The translations under genes and the position numbers were made by a program. The notes below the pieces were generated by a model. It did no database searches and was not told the origin of the DNA. It saw nothing but the letters and a program-made list of their open reading frames with translations. Source: Cylicocyclus nassatus (lineage: Eukaryota; Nematoda; Chromadorea; Rhabditida; Strongylidae). Taken from it: DNA of 64,000 nucleotides. This document shows positions 33,584 through 45,371 of the stretch, piece by piece. The stretch is from NCBI GenBank assembly GCA_958299035.1, contig CATQJL010000001.1, forward strand, positions 33,317,767-33,381,766, read 5' to 3'. Position 1 is the first letter of the stretch; each line of letters opens with the position of its first letter.

Positions 33584-35166
33584 ATGTATGTCTGTCTGTC
33601 TGTACGTATGTTCCGAATAGAAAATTCCATTTCTGAACCGATCCGGACCAAACTTGGCACACATACACTTCGGGCCCCGGCGGGTGTCATAGGCTACTTT
33701 TCGTCATCGATCGATATCGATTTTATCGATTTTTATTGATTTTTTTGCTGAGTTCACCTACGGGGCTGGGAGTTGGCACAGGGGGGTAATCGAGCATGGG
33801 GATTCCGAATACAATATTGGTTTTCAGGATTATCGATTACTTTTATCGATTTTATCGATTTTTTTGCAAAGTTTGAGCTACGGGGCTGGGAGTTGGCACA
33901 GGGGGTAATCGAGCACGGGGATTCCGAATACAATATTGGTTTTCAGGATTATCGATTACTTTTATCGATTTTATCGATTTTTTGCAAAGTTTGAGCTACG
34001 GGGCTGGGAGTTGGCACAGGGGGGTAATCGAGCATGGGGATTCCGAATACAATATTGGTTTTCAGGTTTATCGATTACTTTTATCGATTTTGTCGATTTT
34101 TTTGCAAAGTTTGAGCTACGGGGTTGGGAGTTCGCACAGGGGGGTAATCGAGCATGCTGATCATCCCCAAGGGGGGTGATCAGCATGCTCGATTACACCC
34201 CTGTGCCAAATTCCAGCCCCCTAGCTCAAATTTTCAAAAAATCGATAAAATCGATAAAAGAAATGGACGATCCTGAAAACTAATATTGTATTCGTAATCT
34301 GCATGCTCGATTACCCCCTGTGCAAACTCCCAGCCCCGCAGGTCAAACTTTACAAAAAAATCGATAAAACCGATAAAAGTAATGGACGATCCTGAAAACT
34401 AATATAGTGTTCGTAATCAGCATGCTCGATAACCCCCCTGTGCAAAATCCCAGCCTCGCATGTCAAAATTTACAAAAAATCGATAAAATTAATAAAAGTA
34501 ATCGATGATTCTGAAAACTAATATTGTATTCGGAATCCCCATGCTCACTTCCCGCCTGTGCCAACTCCTAGCCCTGTAGGTGAACTCTGCAAAAAAATCG
34601 ATAAAAATCGGTAAAATCGACATCGATCGATAACGAAAAGTGGACTGTGACACCCGCCGCGGCCCGAAGTGTATGTGTGCCAAGTTTGGTCCGGATACGG
34701 CGGAGCCGGGTAAGCCAGCTAGTTATATAATAAAACCTAGTTCTCAATTGGAATAGCACATAAAAGCGGTGATGTTTTGAGATTATATTTAATAAAGCAT
34801 GTAGTATGCGATGACATATGTGAGTGGGACTGGGGACGGAGTTTGTCATTTTTTAGCTATCTTTTATTCTCGTTTTCCATGCGCGGAAAAATCTAGTTTA
34901 AGCATTTTTCAGCACTATATGTGCCTAATCTGTAATGATCAATTGGAGGTCCGTAGAAGTCTTTCTCGCAAAAATTCAATTCTCAGGTTACAAAATTTCT
35001 TTTAATTTTGGCTTCAAACTTTGTGGAATGTGAGTTAGACGGATCCTTGGTGGGTGGTCATTTTGTAGAGCTTGATCTGCACTATCGAGTGATACCGCAA
35101 GTCTAGTAGGGAAAGAAAAACACCTTAAATTATTTAAAAAAGGAGTTTACTTTTTGGACAACCTAA
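33172..35166. mobile_element. Long-arm mariner-type MITE hosting a Helitron
   Basis: The left end TTTGGTTGTCCCCAAAAGTA follows TA (33170-33171). The right end, read in reverse, is TTAGGTTGTCCAAAAAGTAA before TA (35167-35168). The arms pair for at least 130 bp. Removing the Helitron at 33522-34722 leaves about 790 bp with no transposase. Confidence 0.7.
33522..34722 (+). mobile_element. Helitron with palindromic, tandemly repeated interior
   Basis: 5' TCTTATATATAAAGCTG after A and 3' GGAGCCGGGTAAGCCAGCTAG before T. The left half holds a TCTG microsatellite and about four tandem units of ~120 bp (GGGGCTGGGAGTTGGCACAG, TATCGATTTTATCGATTTTT). Near 34165-34185 the sequence turns back on itself, and the right half repeats the same blocks in inverse orientation up to CCAAGTTTGGTCCGGAT just before the 3' end. 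It has no Rep/helicase. Confidence 0.7.
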
Positions 35167-35168
35167 TA

Positions 35169-35552
35169 CATTCAATAGTAAAACAGGTTACAAATCTTCA
35201 GTTGAAACAAGAAATTCCTGTACACTATCATTCCTATTGCACAGCAAGTTCTATAAATACTCTAGTTGAAACAGGAACTTTTTACCTGCAAAGCAGAGAT
35301 TAGGAACACTCACCATTTATGGTTGAAGAAGTTTACCAATGAGGTGCGTTGCGATGAACATGACGTTTTCACGCCCTTTCCGCGCTTGACGACACCGCCC
35401 ATTGAGCTACCGTACTACAATTGAAAGGGCACAAATGAAATTTTGATTTCTTAGGTTTGTGATATCCAATCGTCTATACGACAAACCTTACTGCTAGCGA
35501 TGAAGCTCTGCTGAATTTTTGATTTTTGGTTTTTCTTTTTTTTATATCTCTA
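35169..35552. other. No feature recognised
   Basis: Unique AT-rich sequence between a MITE and a Helitron. Confidence 0.35.
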
Positions 35553-36000
35553 CTAGCTGGCTTACCCGGCTCCGCCGCATGTTCCGAATAGAAAATTCCA
35601 CTTCTTAACCGATCCGGACCAAACTTGGCACACATACACTTCGGGCCCCGGCGGGTGTCATAGGCTACTTTTCGTATCGATCGATATCGATTTTATCGAT
35701 TTTTTTGCAAAGTTTGAGCTACGGGGCTGGGATTTGGCACAGGGGGGTAATCTATTCGTAATCAGCATGCTCAATTACACCCCTCTGCCAACTCCCAGCC
35801 CCGTAGCTCAAATTTTGCAAAAAATCGATAAAATCGACATCGATCGATGACGAAAAGTAGCCTATGACACCCGCCGGGGCCCGAAGTGTATGTGTGCCAA
35901 GTTTGGTCCGGATCGGTTCAGAAATGGAATTTTCTATTCGGAACATACGTACAGACAGACAGACATACAGACAAACAGACATTCAGCGTTATATATAAGA
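35553..36000 (-). mobile_element. Short Helitron, minus strand, palindromic interior
   Basis: Read on the minus strand it starts TCTTATATATAACGCTGAATG after A (36001) and ends CCGGGTAAGCCAGCTAG before T (35552). The interior is a near-palindrome: the CCGGACCAAACTTGGCAC block occurs once in each orientation around a centre near 35760. Confidence 0.7.
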
Positions 36001-36330
36001 TAAATCAAAATATAGCAATTGGCATGTGTACATGTTGCATTTGCCTTATGAGAGGAATGACTGACAGAGTTTTTGTGCAAAGAGCGATCAGGGGCGTTCT
36101 TATATTCTCTAGCACCTATGCTTATCATGATTTCTGCGAAAATCTACGAATCATCTTGCAAAGTAGCGAAGCCGAATAGCCCACATCGCAAGAGTTAGCA
36201 AGAATAGAAGTGTAGAAAAAGTGAGGTAACTTGGAGATTTGTGGTTGCTCTGAAATCGAACGAAGAGCATATGAAATCTTTGAGTTATTTAAGCTTCTTA
36301 TTTTTTTGTCCAGAAGATTCAAGTTGGGAG

Positions 36331-36540
36331 CAGGACTCGGCACAGGTGGCTTGTGAGCAAGCTGGATACCGTTTTTGTGAAAAAAGCAATATCGTTTTTG
36401 AGGCCGAACAGAAATAAAAATAATGATGACGTTTCGTCTCGGGTTTCTTTACGTTTAGGGTTTAGTTTCAAAGCAGACTTCGTAAAAATCAATAGAGACT
36501 TCGTTTTTTGCATTTTCCAAAAGCCACCTCGTGCCGAGCT
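36331..36540. mobile_element. MITE with GGGCTCGGCACGAGG ends, copy 2
   Basis: Starts CAGGACTCGGCACAGGTGGC and ends AGCCACCTCGTGCCGAG, inverse to copy 1 at 30476. It contains GCAAGCTGGATA-CGTTTTT and GACTTCGTTTTTTGCA. The ORFs here are shadows. Confidence 0.6.
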
Positions 36541-36604
36541 TTGCTTGGGAATATTCCGTATCGGAACAACATCTAACTGATTCCTCATCCATTCTTTTGA
36601 TGAC

Positions 36605-37060
36605 ATGACCAGCTGATGGAACAGCCCTTTATGCGCTTGAGGCAGCGCGTAAAAATTTGCCGGCACCCTTTGTTGCGATTTATGCGTTTGAGGCATATCC
36701 ATGGGTGCAATAGCAATTTTCTTACACGGCACGTGTCATAAAAATAAACTGAAGCGGAATTGCACTGTATAAACATTGCGAAACAAAACGTTTGCCAAAG
36801 GCGGGAAAATATCCGAGATGTCTAAGCTTGCGTAAGAAAATTTGCGAAAGATTGGAGAGATCCACTATTCTTTCAGCAAGAGGTACATGAGTTGCAAGTT
36901 GACATTAGACAGCTTCAAAGGATGAGACAAATAATCTATCATAACGAAGCCAACGACACCGCTAAGTGTCATGAACGATTGCAGCAAAGGTATGCCGCTT
37001 TAATCCCAAGGCGATCGTGAGTTCCAGCTGTCAGCGCAAAATCGGCTCTTTCTTACAATG
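36605..37060 (+). repeat. Dispersed repeat family D1, copy 2
   Basis: Aligned over most of its length with 14150-14640, from a CTTTGTTGCGATTTATGCG block to CCGCTTTAATCCCAAGGCGA. Confidence 0.55.
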
Positions 37061-38940
37061 CTAATTTGATGAGTAATGGTCATGCGAACTGATAGCATAG
37101 ATTGGCGCTTTCTACCGCAAGATGTTATGCTATGCTACCCCACCACATTAACAAATACGGAGAATAATTCCAGAACAAAGGTGACATTCGTCTTCAAAGA
37201 CTGTTCAGAGCCAAATTCCACGTTGTAAAGCTTACTGTTAGCGCTCCCTACCAGATGCAATAAATATTCGACATATAAAAACGAATATGCACTTCAAAGA
37301 GGGAGAGGTTCTACAGTAAATAAAGAATTATTTTACCTTTTAATTCAGTGAAAAGCAATTGAAATGTCATAAGAACACATCTGGAGGTTTGTGTTAAAAT
37401 GCAATACGCAGTTTGTCTCATAGCTCTAAACCCATTCTAATTTTAAATTTTGACATTAGAGACTTCATAAGATATGCCATTGAAACTATGTCGTCCTTTA
37501 GGTCGTACACAGTAGCAAAAGCTCATCACATGCAACTTAGTTAACACTATTTCCTTATTACCATTTCATGCTTTCAACTTCGCATCCAGAAATTTCACTA
37601 AAATTGTTGGAATTTTCACCCAACGTTTAGCTTGAAATTTCAGTTTAGAATGGTGAATTTTGAAGGTACAGTTTTTGTTAAAAATAGTTGCGAGACAGAG
37701 TTGTTCAACTATCCGGTAAGCGTATTATTGAAAAATGCGCATTTCATCACTGATTCCAAATCTGTCCTTCGTATCCTTGAAACTTGATTCCAAGGAGAGT
37801 TATAAGGATTTGTTTTTAATGGATGTCCTGGCCAAGTTTTCCTGGATCCTTGCCAAAATCTTCTCCACAGCGCTCGCCCTCCTAATTATCTCCTACGGCT
37901 ACAGGCGGCAGGCCTTTGGTTCCTCCTGCACCGCATCCTACAGTAAATTCCATTGGAGAATCGTATAAGCATTGGTGTTAGGTAAAGTATACAAAAGTGC
38001 ATACTTGCCTTAAGCTTAATTGCACAATGTCACGTACATAGCGCATCAAATCTTGGATTCGACCATTCCATAGTTCCCTCAACAGAGTTCAATAAATCTT
38101 CCCCATATACAATAAAAGATTATAAAAAAACAGAATAGAAGGCGTTTTCGTGGCCGGATACTGTTTATTTTGCAATGTGCATGTCGTGTGTAACGCGAAT
38201 GTGGCTTAGCTTTTTATGCCGTATCTCAGGTTTGGCTAGTATAAATAAGATATGAATCATTCGTTAACAGTTCTATAATATATGGCTATCATCTAGCTGC
38301 CAGGGTGTGAACTCAGTGATTATCGCAGGGACTCACTGCTCTCTATATTTTGTTATATATACTTAAAAATCTGACGGATAGGGCCTCAAAATCTGTCTGC
38401 AGATAAGTCCGGGCTTATCTGACGAGATTTTAGGACAGTTATAAAAGAGAAAAAGAATTATCTGTAGGGCGGACCTATTTGAAAGGCCTATAGGGGGCAT
38501 TTTCTGAGTAAGGCGGAGTTATGTGTAAGATTTCAGCGCACAAAAATTTGCAAATTTGAAATCTGAATATAACCAACGAAAAACAATGTGGATAAAAACA
38601 AGCCAAAAGAAAATGAGGAATGACGCTAGCTCTCTACATACCCTAATATTCAATGTTTTATCTAATTTGTAACTGCGTATTGTGGAACATCCCCTGGTCT
38701 CAAAACTAAAACGATACTCAACAAGAATTCAAAAAATAATAAAATGTGAACAATAATATAAAAGCATTTCAAGAGGAGCAGTTTTACATGGATTTTACTT
38801 TTGAGCTGCTCCCCACACTTCCTTGTATTCGTTGCTGTTTTCATTGGAAAGTGCTATAAAGCTCATAAAATTGATGAAGCGGTTAGTTAGGATTGAAGCA
38901 GTATGAAAGGCATTTTCGTCATTTCTTAAGGGCTATAGTC
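37061..38940. other. No gene recognised
   Basis: A 77-aa frame at 37735-37968 includes a hydrophobic run (WILAKIFSTALALLIISYGY). I cannot support it as a gene from sequence alone. Nothing else is evident. Confidence 0.3.
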
Positions 38941-38949
38941 ATTTCAAAT

Positions 38950-39270
38950 TCAGTCTACTATGATATAACAATAAAGGCACCTCAACTTGCATAAAAATTC
39001 AACTTCCACGGATCGTTAGTTCCGAATCTGCAAGAGTATTTCACAGGAATGGTATCTGCCCAAAATTAAGAAGACCAACATCGTCTATCGTTGTGATGCA
39101 ATCAACATTTGTACAAAAATCGCCATACAACCCGACTTTTTGGGAGGAACATTGAGCGTTTGGAGTTAATGATACTTTTGTCTTAACTTAGTGATACATG
39201 AAGTAAACTGCTTTAGCTATCCTAAAGGAATTTCGGTGAAGTTTGTCTATGATTACTTGACATTTCCATC
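38950..39270. repeat. Segment R, copy 2
   Basis: Related to 61925-62255 over about 300 bp (blocks ACAATAAAGGCACC, ACTGCTTTAGCTATCC, CTATGATTACTTGACAT) and in part to 30150-30300. Frames on the minus strand contain stops. Confidence 0.5.
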
Positions 39271-41905
39271 TATTGATACTAGGATTTTTTGTTCTTTCTT
39301 GTAAGTACGGATAAGCCGTTCATAATGCTCCCCAAGCTCGACTGCTAATGACAGATCTCAAATCAAGAAGAACAAGCGATTGTAAATTGACAAAGATTAA
39401 TGACATTGTCACTATCATGAGCTTTTGCAATTCCAACTCCTGACAAAAGTTGTAAGTACAAACAGAACGCAAGGTTTTATGAGCGAGCAAAGCTTTTGGT
39501 AGAAGTAATTTAGATGAGTGACGTTTTATCAAATTGTAAAGAGCACCGACAGCGTGCTGTGTGGAGCGTTAATTATGTATTTTTCCTAACAAAAATGATT
39601 TGATATACGCGATAATTTGGAAGAAAATCCTAGAAAGATCTTAGAGATTTGGTGTTTATAAAAATGGATTTCTTCTTCATTGCTCTTTTAAGTTGTGAGG
39701 TCTTTCTCTGAACTATATCTGAGTAATAAAAATGATTAAATTTGGAAGACTTTTAATTAGAAGCACCTGAATGCTTTTACATTAGAAACTCATAATGCTT
39801 ATCAAGCTTGCCATTAATGAGATTGCCTATAAAATTTTGCAATGGTTAAGCCTTCTACCGGACATCTCACTATTACCTATTTCTCGGAGCCATGACATTT
39901 CCTTGAATAAGCACAATGAAGTCTTCTATCCTGAAGGGGCTATCCTGAAGGGCTTAACTAGATATTGATAAACCTGTGTTTCTTAAGTATTATATTTATA
40001 GTTATCAGCATCAATAAGTCGCAGTCTATAAAATTCGTAGTGTAGTCAAATTATGCACGCGAAAGACAATCGACAGCAATGGTCTGTTCAGCACTCTGTA
40101 AATTAGCATTTCTTTGATGTTGATTGATGGCGGCAACTTTTGAGCATTCAGTCAATGAGAAAATAAAGCGCCGCTTCGAGAAAAAGTTATTGACAGTTCT
40201 ATACAGGCAGACTCCTCAGCTTGACAGACCGCTATCCCTTTGCGGATTGAATAGTCCTCTTACAAACGTATATGCCCGTACATAGGCTTCTAGATGCTAT
40301 TTCTGACCATTAAATGCTTTACATAAATAACACTCGATCCTCAATTGGAAAGCTTCATTCGTGTGGCTTTTTGTATGGGCCTAAAACTTCTGTGGCACCT
40401 GCTTGGCTCTTTTTCACTAGCTCCTGTTGAGGATTTGTTTCAATGGTCAGATAAATTCGAAGAAATACACAAAGCTTTTAACTATGACAGAAATGAAATG
40501 CAATTCTGATCTAGCTACATAGAAAAAATGATATAGAATTCAGACAGCGACAAAGATTCTTGGACGTACTATCACGAATCAAAGGCCCGAAATTGTTGTC
40601 TATTGTGAATGATGTTAGAGCAGTCATCTTTGCCCAAATTCCGAAATTCATTTTTTAGAAAGAAATTGAAAGCGGGACGTTTACATACTTCTTTTGCAGC
40701 AGCACCGCCTTCCTTTGCAATTCTCTTCCACGAAAAACCAGCTAAATCTCAGCAGTGCCTTAGCAGATCTTCGAGCGAGGGCCTTCAGGCTACTCCACAC
40801 ATAAGTGTAACATATGAATTGTTTTAACTTGTGTTCTACATGCAGAGCTGTAAACTTTTGAGTTGATTCGTTTTTACAATGATGTTTTTAAAATCGTATA
40901 TTTTGCAATACACTCCGTATAAGGTCCATTATATCTATCAATACAAGAAAGAACCGCTACGGCTCTTTAATCCGCGGAAAGTCCTGTTGAATAACTCTCT
41001 TAGCAATGGCTCAAATAGTTTTCACATCATCGTTCGATCAAACTGTAGACTTCCTGCATTGATTCATTAGAAGAGTCCACTTTTTCCATTTGACAGGGCT
41101 TGGAAGTATTACTGAATATTTCATGAGCGATTGCTACCGATGCAAGCTCACTCAAAGGGGTAAATGGTTCAACGAGAATTTCGATTGATTAATGGGTTCA
41201 GTTGAATGCTTTGTGCGATATCAATGAGCAGCAAATCTGAGTAACGAAGTGAGAAGAAAAGCATATTTGTTGCAATCAGGTCTCGCAATACGTTTTGAGC
41301 TGAGGATTAATCGCTATATGGTAAGTGCTATTGCTATTGCGAATCTTTCTCGTTTTCTCCATGCCTCATATTATATGTTTGAATGAGATGCAGACTAGAA
41401 CCAGCTCTGCTACAATGGCATGATGACCAGTTTGATACACATATTGGTAAAGCCTCTAGCATATTTGATTATTAACACATGACTACGCGTGGGGCCGCTT
41501 GACGCACATGGTGGGTCAAGGCTTGAATTTGGCTATGACGATTCTTTGGGCCATTACTCCAAGAATTTCTTTTTGCGTTAGTACAAGCTCATTTTTTTCT
41601 GTCAGCCTCTCAGAGCTACTGTAAGTGCACTGTAGGTAGCAGTATGCGTGATTTTAGTTGACGATTATGACTGGTCCATGAATAGCCTTGGTCCCAAAGG
41701 GCAGACACTAAAAAATTGCTTGGTCGTCGATGTGTTAACTAGGGATTGTAGACTGGGTGTTTCCGTCAAACGCGAGCGACTTATTGCTAGCCTACGTATT
41801 TTAATGAATAGAATGTCAGGTAAGAAAAATAATGATATATTCAATTTATATACACGATATACAGGTACAATAATAAAAATGTTCAATCTAGAAGGATCGG
41901 TCCGA
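39271..41905. other. Mostly unannotated; segment Q copy 2 near 41110-41240
   Basis: Shares blocks with about 31720-31860. With R at 38.95 kb and the BH3 gene at 41.9 kb, the order R-Q-BH3 repeats the arrangement at 30-33 kb. ORFs at 40609-40827, 40879-41070 and 41648-41920 show no domain I recognise. Confidence 0.35.
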
Positions 41906-42291
41906 TCAGCGGCGCCATAGGATTGACAATCTTGAAAAGCAGCGATAGTGTGGCTGAAAATATGCCGTACTCAGCAAGTATAATAACATAGAAATTACCA
42001 AAGATTTACCTCAAAGAATTCCATGTCGAATCTATCGCAGAACTGTAAAAGCCTTCTTGCTATGACAATCAAACGGTCATCAGCCTCTGAAGGAAAGTGA
42101 GTCAACCTAGTTGCCAGCACTATAATTCTACAGATATCCTCACTGCTAGAAGATGTGCAGACAACGCTGTCCAATATGTAGCGATTCGGAGCACACCAAC
42201 CCAAAGTGGGAGTAAGACTAGTTTTCGTCGAGATAGGACCTTCACCTTCATCGGAATTGACATCATCACTACAGGATTGCATACTAAGAAT
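41906..42291 (-). CDS. Candidate BH3-only protein, EGL-1-like, copy 2 (3' exons)
   Basis: Minus-strand exons 42144-42291 (148 nt), 42010-42086 (77 nt) and 41906-41953, with GT-AG junctions placed as in copy 1. Exon 1 shares P-LGWC--NR---DS-VC--SSSE with copy 1. Exon 2 encodes IARRLLQFCDRFDMEF, again LxxxCDxFDxE. Exon 3 starts with Pro and ends RLSILWRR then TGA. Frame, phase and exon length are preserved while the residues differ, which argues for a coding history rather than chance. Upstream exons are not established. It could be a CED-13-type rather than EGL-1-type protein. Confidence 0.6.
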
Positions 42292-43880
42292 CTGCAACAA
42301 GCATCCACTGATAGAGCTTTTGAAACATTCAAGGCGAGGATTCTTTTTCGATTATTTCCCTTTTGGACCAGGGAGTAGCACCAAAGCCTGGATGTTTCCA
42401 GCATGTGTTAAAATCCATGTCCCATGAAATGGCATCGTACATTGCAAAAGTAAAAACTTCAGATAGCACTAAGCCACCAGTGAGACCCTTCGAACAGTGA
42501 GAGCTCTTTTTGGATGGTTATATGCCGTTGTTGAAACGGGAAATTTTCACAATGTACAGCATTCCAGATTCGGTTGACGAAAAAATTAGGTTCTCTTAAA
42601 AGTTTTTGCCGTTCGATCTATCATAAATGCACGTAAATTTGAGCATCAAGCATCAACAATGATCGATGCAGATTTTCCTCTCTTTAGCGCTATGTTTTGA
42701 GCTAATCGCTTTCGTGCTCGTAAAAAAATTGTCGAAATTTGAACCCTAAATTTTATCATCTCAGCTTTCTCAAAATTTTTGTTTGAGATTATCGGAGGAG
42801 TTCTGATTCAAATGGTTAAAGTAAACAAGTGCAACATTTTGAGATATTATATTTGCAGAGTTTCACTTTTGCAAAGTCTTGTCATACAAGAATGCCTCAG
42901 GCACTGAAGTTTCGAAAATTCTATGAGTAAGTTATCGTTTGGCATTTCTACAAATGAGCCTTCACCGCCTTGAGATAAAATACGATCTTTGGCGTTTTTA
43001 TGTCAAAAATTCATGGTAACTTGATCTCGAAACACGAGCCGTAAAGAAATGGTTTTCTGTTGGAAATAGGAGATATGCTGCATAAAAAACGAAATGATCA
43101 CCGGCTGATATTCTATGTACGAGATGTGGTTCGACCAAATTTAGTTTTTGGTAAAAGATGATAATTTGAGTTTTTGAAAGCCAGTTAGAATGAGTGAAAC
43201 CATAATGCTCTGCACTTTGTCTACTCTACGCATACGAGAAACTGTTTAGGAAGTGTAATATGGAAAGTAAAATTGAGTTGGACGTGATAAAACCATGAGT
43301 TCAAGATTTTGCTGATTAATATAGTGATTACAAGAGTAACCAAATCAAAAACATTTGCTAGAAAGGGGAAGGAAAGGTGCGCCGATTAGTTTTGAACCGG
43401 CCCCCTTTTGCTTCACGCGTTTTCATAATGAGTCGAAAAATAGGCAACAAATTTAGCAACGACCGATAGCTAGCAAAAGAGAAAATAGACTACTTACCAT
43501 TTCCGGACGAAGAGGTCTACCAAACGAAGGAAATTAGGGAACACAGCGATTTCACGCTTCACGCCCTTTTGATGCTTAAGCACCGCCCTGCAGTACCGTA
43601 CTTCGACATGCGCATGATAAGAGTTTGCCAAAGTTTTGCTGAAATACTCGCGCAGTAAAAGACGACGCTTGAAAGTATGTATCCTAGTTAAGTGCGATAC
43701 GCAAGGTATTTAGAAAATTTGTTACTGCGAGAAACCAGCAGAATTGTTAAGCTGGACAGAAAAGAATGTCACTTTTTTCGCGTTTTTTCCGCTATTGTAA
43801 TTGATATTTCTCAAGAACTGAGGCATATCGTAGGTCAAAATTTTATGGTCAAAGTCTCAAAGGTTTGTAGTATACAGCAA
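42292..43880. other. No gene recognised
   Basis: Upstream flank of the BH3 paralogue. It should contain its promoter and any first exon, but none can be fixed. The rest is AT-rich, with short ORFs only. Confidence 0.3.
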
Positions 43881-43899
43881 CATGTATGTTCCTGCGTTC

Positions 43900-44025
43900 C
43901 ATAGCCCGTCATGCGTGCCATTGCACGCGCGAGCGTGCATTTGCACGAGTCGGGTAAGCCGTGCGTGCCATTGCACGCACTGCGGGCCATTGCACGCTTT
44001 GAGTGCAATAGGACGCACCTTCGAT
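43900..44025. repeat. GC-rich cluster of GCGTGCCATTGCACGC units
   Basis: Three or four spaced copies of GTGCCATTGCACGC or close variants (about 43914-44000), each self-complementary (GCGTGC...GCACGC), in otherwise AT-rich DNA. There is no gene. Confidence 0.6.
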
Positions 44026-44759
44026 CTTTGCACTGAATGCAGATAAAAAGTCAAAACTTTCTATATGCATGCTAGCTCGTAATCGTAATCTTTACCCCAA
44101 TTTTGGACTCAATCGCATAGGTGTGAACCAATCTAATTCTTTTTGAAAAAGAGTGGAGCTTGATATAAAAATTCAGAAAAAATTTGTTCAGACGCAGTAT
44201 GTATGATGAAATTTAAAAATATTATGGGTTGCCTTCTTAAACTTTCTATTTGATGCGAAGTTCTGGTGAATTGTAGGTGATTTTCAAAAAAATAGAATTT
44301 TCAGAAATTGGCAAAAACTTGGTTTTTCAGATAATGGTTTACGGTAAAGCTGGAGGTCTGCAATTTTGCATGCATACATCTAGTCTATGCCTAACTATGA
44401 TATAATTTTTTCAGAATTTTTGGATCACTCTGGAGTGAGTTCTAAAAAACCCGGTTCGAAAGCACGCCATAACTCGAGAATGGGCGGAGCTAGGGGGGCG
44501 GGGCTATGACCAAAAAATTTTCCATGTCAAACTGGTCTGGGGGGAGCTTGGCCTGAGGGGAAGGGATTGATGCGGGGCCCGGTACGGCGAGGTAAAGATT
44601 CCTGGTTGAGCCTATTCAATTTTCCAGTGGGTCTCATCCAATAAATAAGAGATTTTGCAATATATTGTATCGTCGTGCAATATATTGCACAGCCTATAAT
44701 GGTGAATTTTCGCTGGTTAACGCGAATACATTGGGAGTGAAAAAATCACTTATTATTAT
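44026..44759. other. No gene recognised
   Basis: Contains a small palindrome GCAATATATTG repeated near 44656 and 44680. Nothing else is supported. Confidence 0.3.
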
Positions 44760-44769
44760 GTAAGTGACG

Positions 44770-45180
44770 GACCAAAATTTCAAAAAAAAATTTTTTAAAT
44801 CGGGAAAAATTGGGGAATGTCGGGAAGAACAATGCAAAAGAGATTAGGACATGCTAGGGCCTTAATTGAAATAGTTAAGGCTTTTGAATAATGTTCAAAA
44901 CTGGTATGTTCCGAATGTTCAAAAAATTGTAAGGTAATACAAAAGTCCAGAAAAATAGGTAAGTGTTGGGAAGATAAGGCAAGAAGGCAAAAGGGTCTAA
45001 GAGATGCTATCACCTTAGTTGGTGTATCTAAGGTTTGAGAAATAGTAGCTTGTGGATTTTGAATGATCGGGGACCATCAGTCGTTCTGGAAAACTTTTGA
45101 AATTTTTTTAGAATGTCTAGGAAAATAGGGTAATGTCAGAAGGATGAGAAGGGCCCTCATAAAGCATGTCAACGCCTGAA
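44770..45180. repeat. Degenerate tandem repeat, about 150-170 bp unit
   Basis: Roughly three diverged units, each with GAAAAAT-GGGGAATGTCGGGAAG-like sequence followed by a purine-rich stretch, GATGCT/CATGCT and a T-rich end. It lies just beyond the 3' end of the recombinase gene. Confidence 0.45.
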
Positions 45181-45195
45181 AGGTATTTAGGTTTA

Positions 45196-45365
45196 TGCAT
45201 ATACAGTATATACAAACACATAACTAATAACACAAATTAGCACATATACAATATATACAAACACATAACTAATAACACAAATCAGCACATATACAATATA
45301 TACAAACACATAACTAATAACAGAAATTAGCACATATACAATATATACAAACACATAACTAATAA
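45196..45365. repeat. 45-bp tandem repeat, about 4 copies
   Basis: A unit of CACATATACAATATATAC then AAACACATAACTAATAACA plus 8 more bases, nearly identical between copies. It starts within 10 bp of the recombinase stop codon (minus strand 45372) and so would lie in its 3' UTR. Confidence 0.8.
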
Positions 45366-45371
45366 AATAAG

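Noticed and set aside
37735..37968. 77-aa ORF with a possible membrane segment
   Set aside because: One hydrophobic stretch is not enough; no paralogue, splice context or recognised family supports it.
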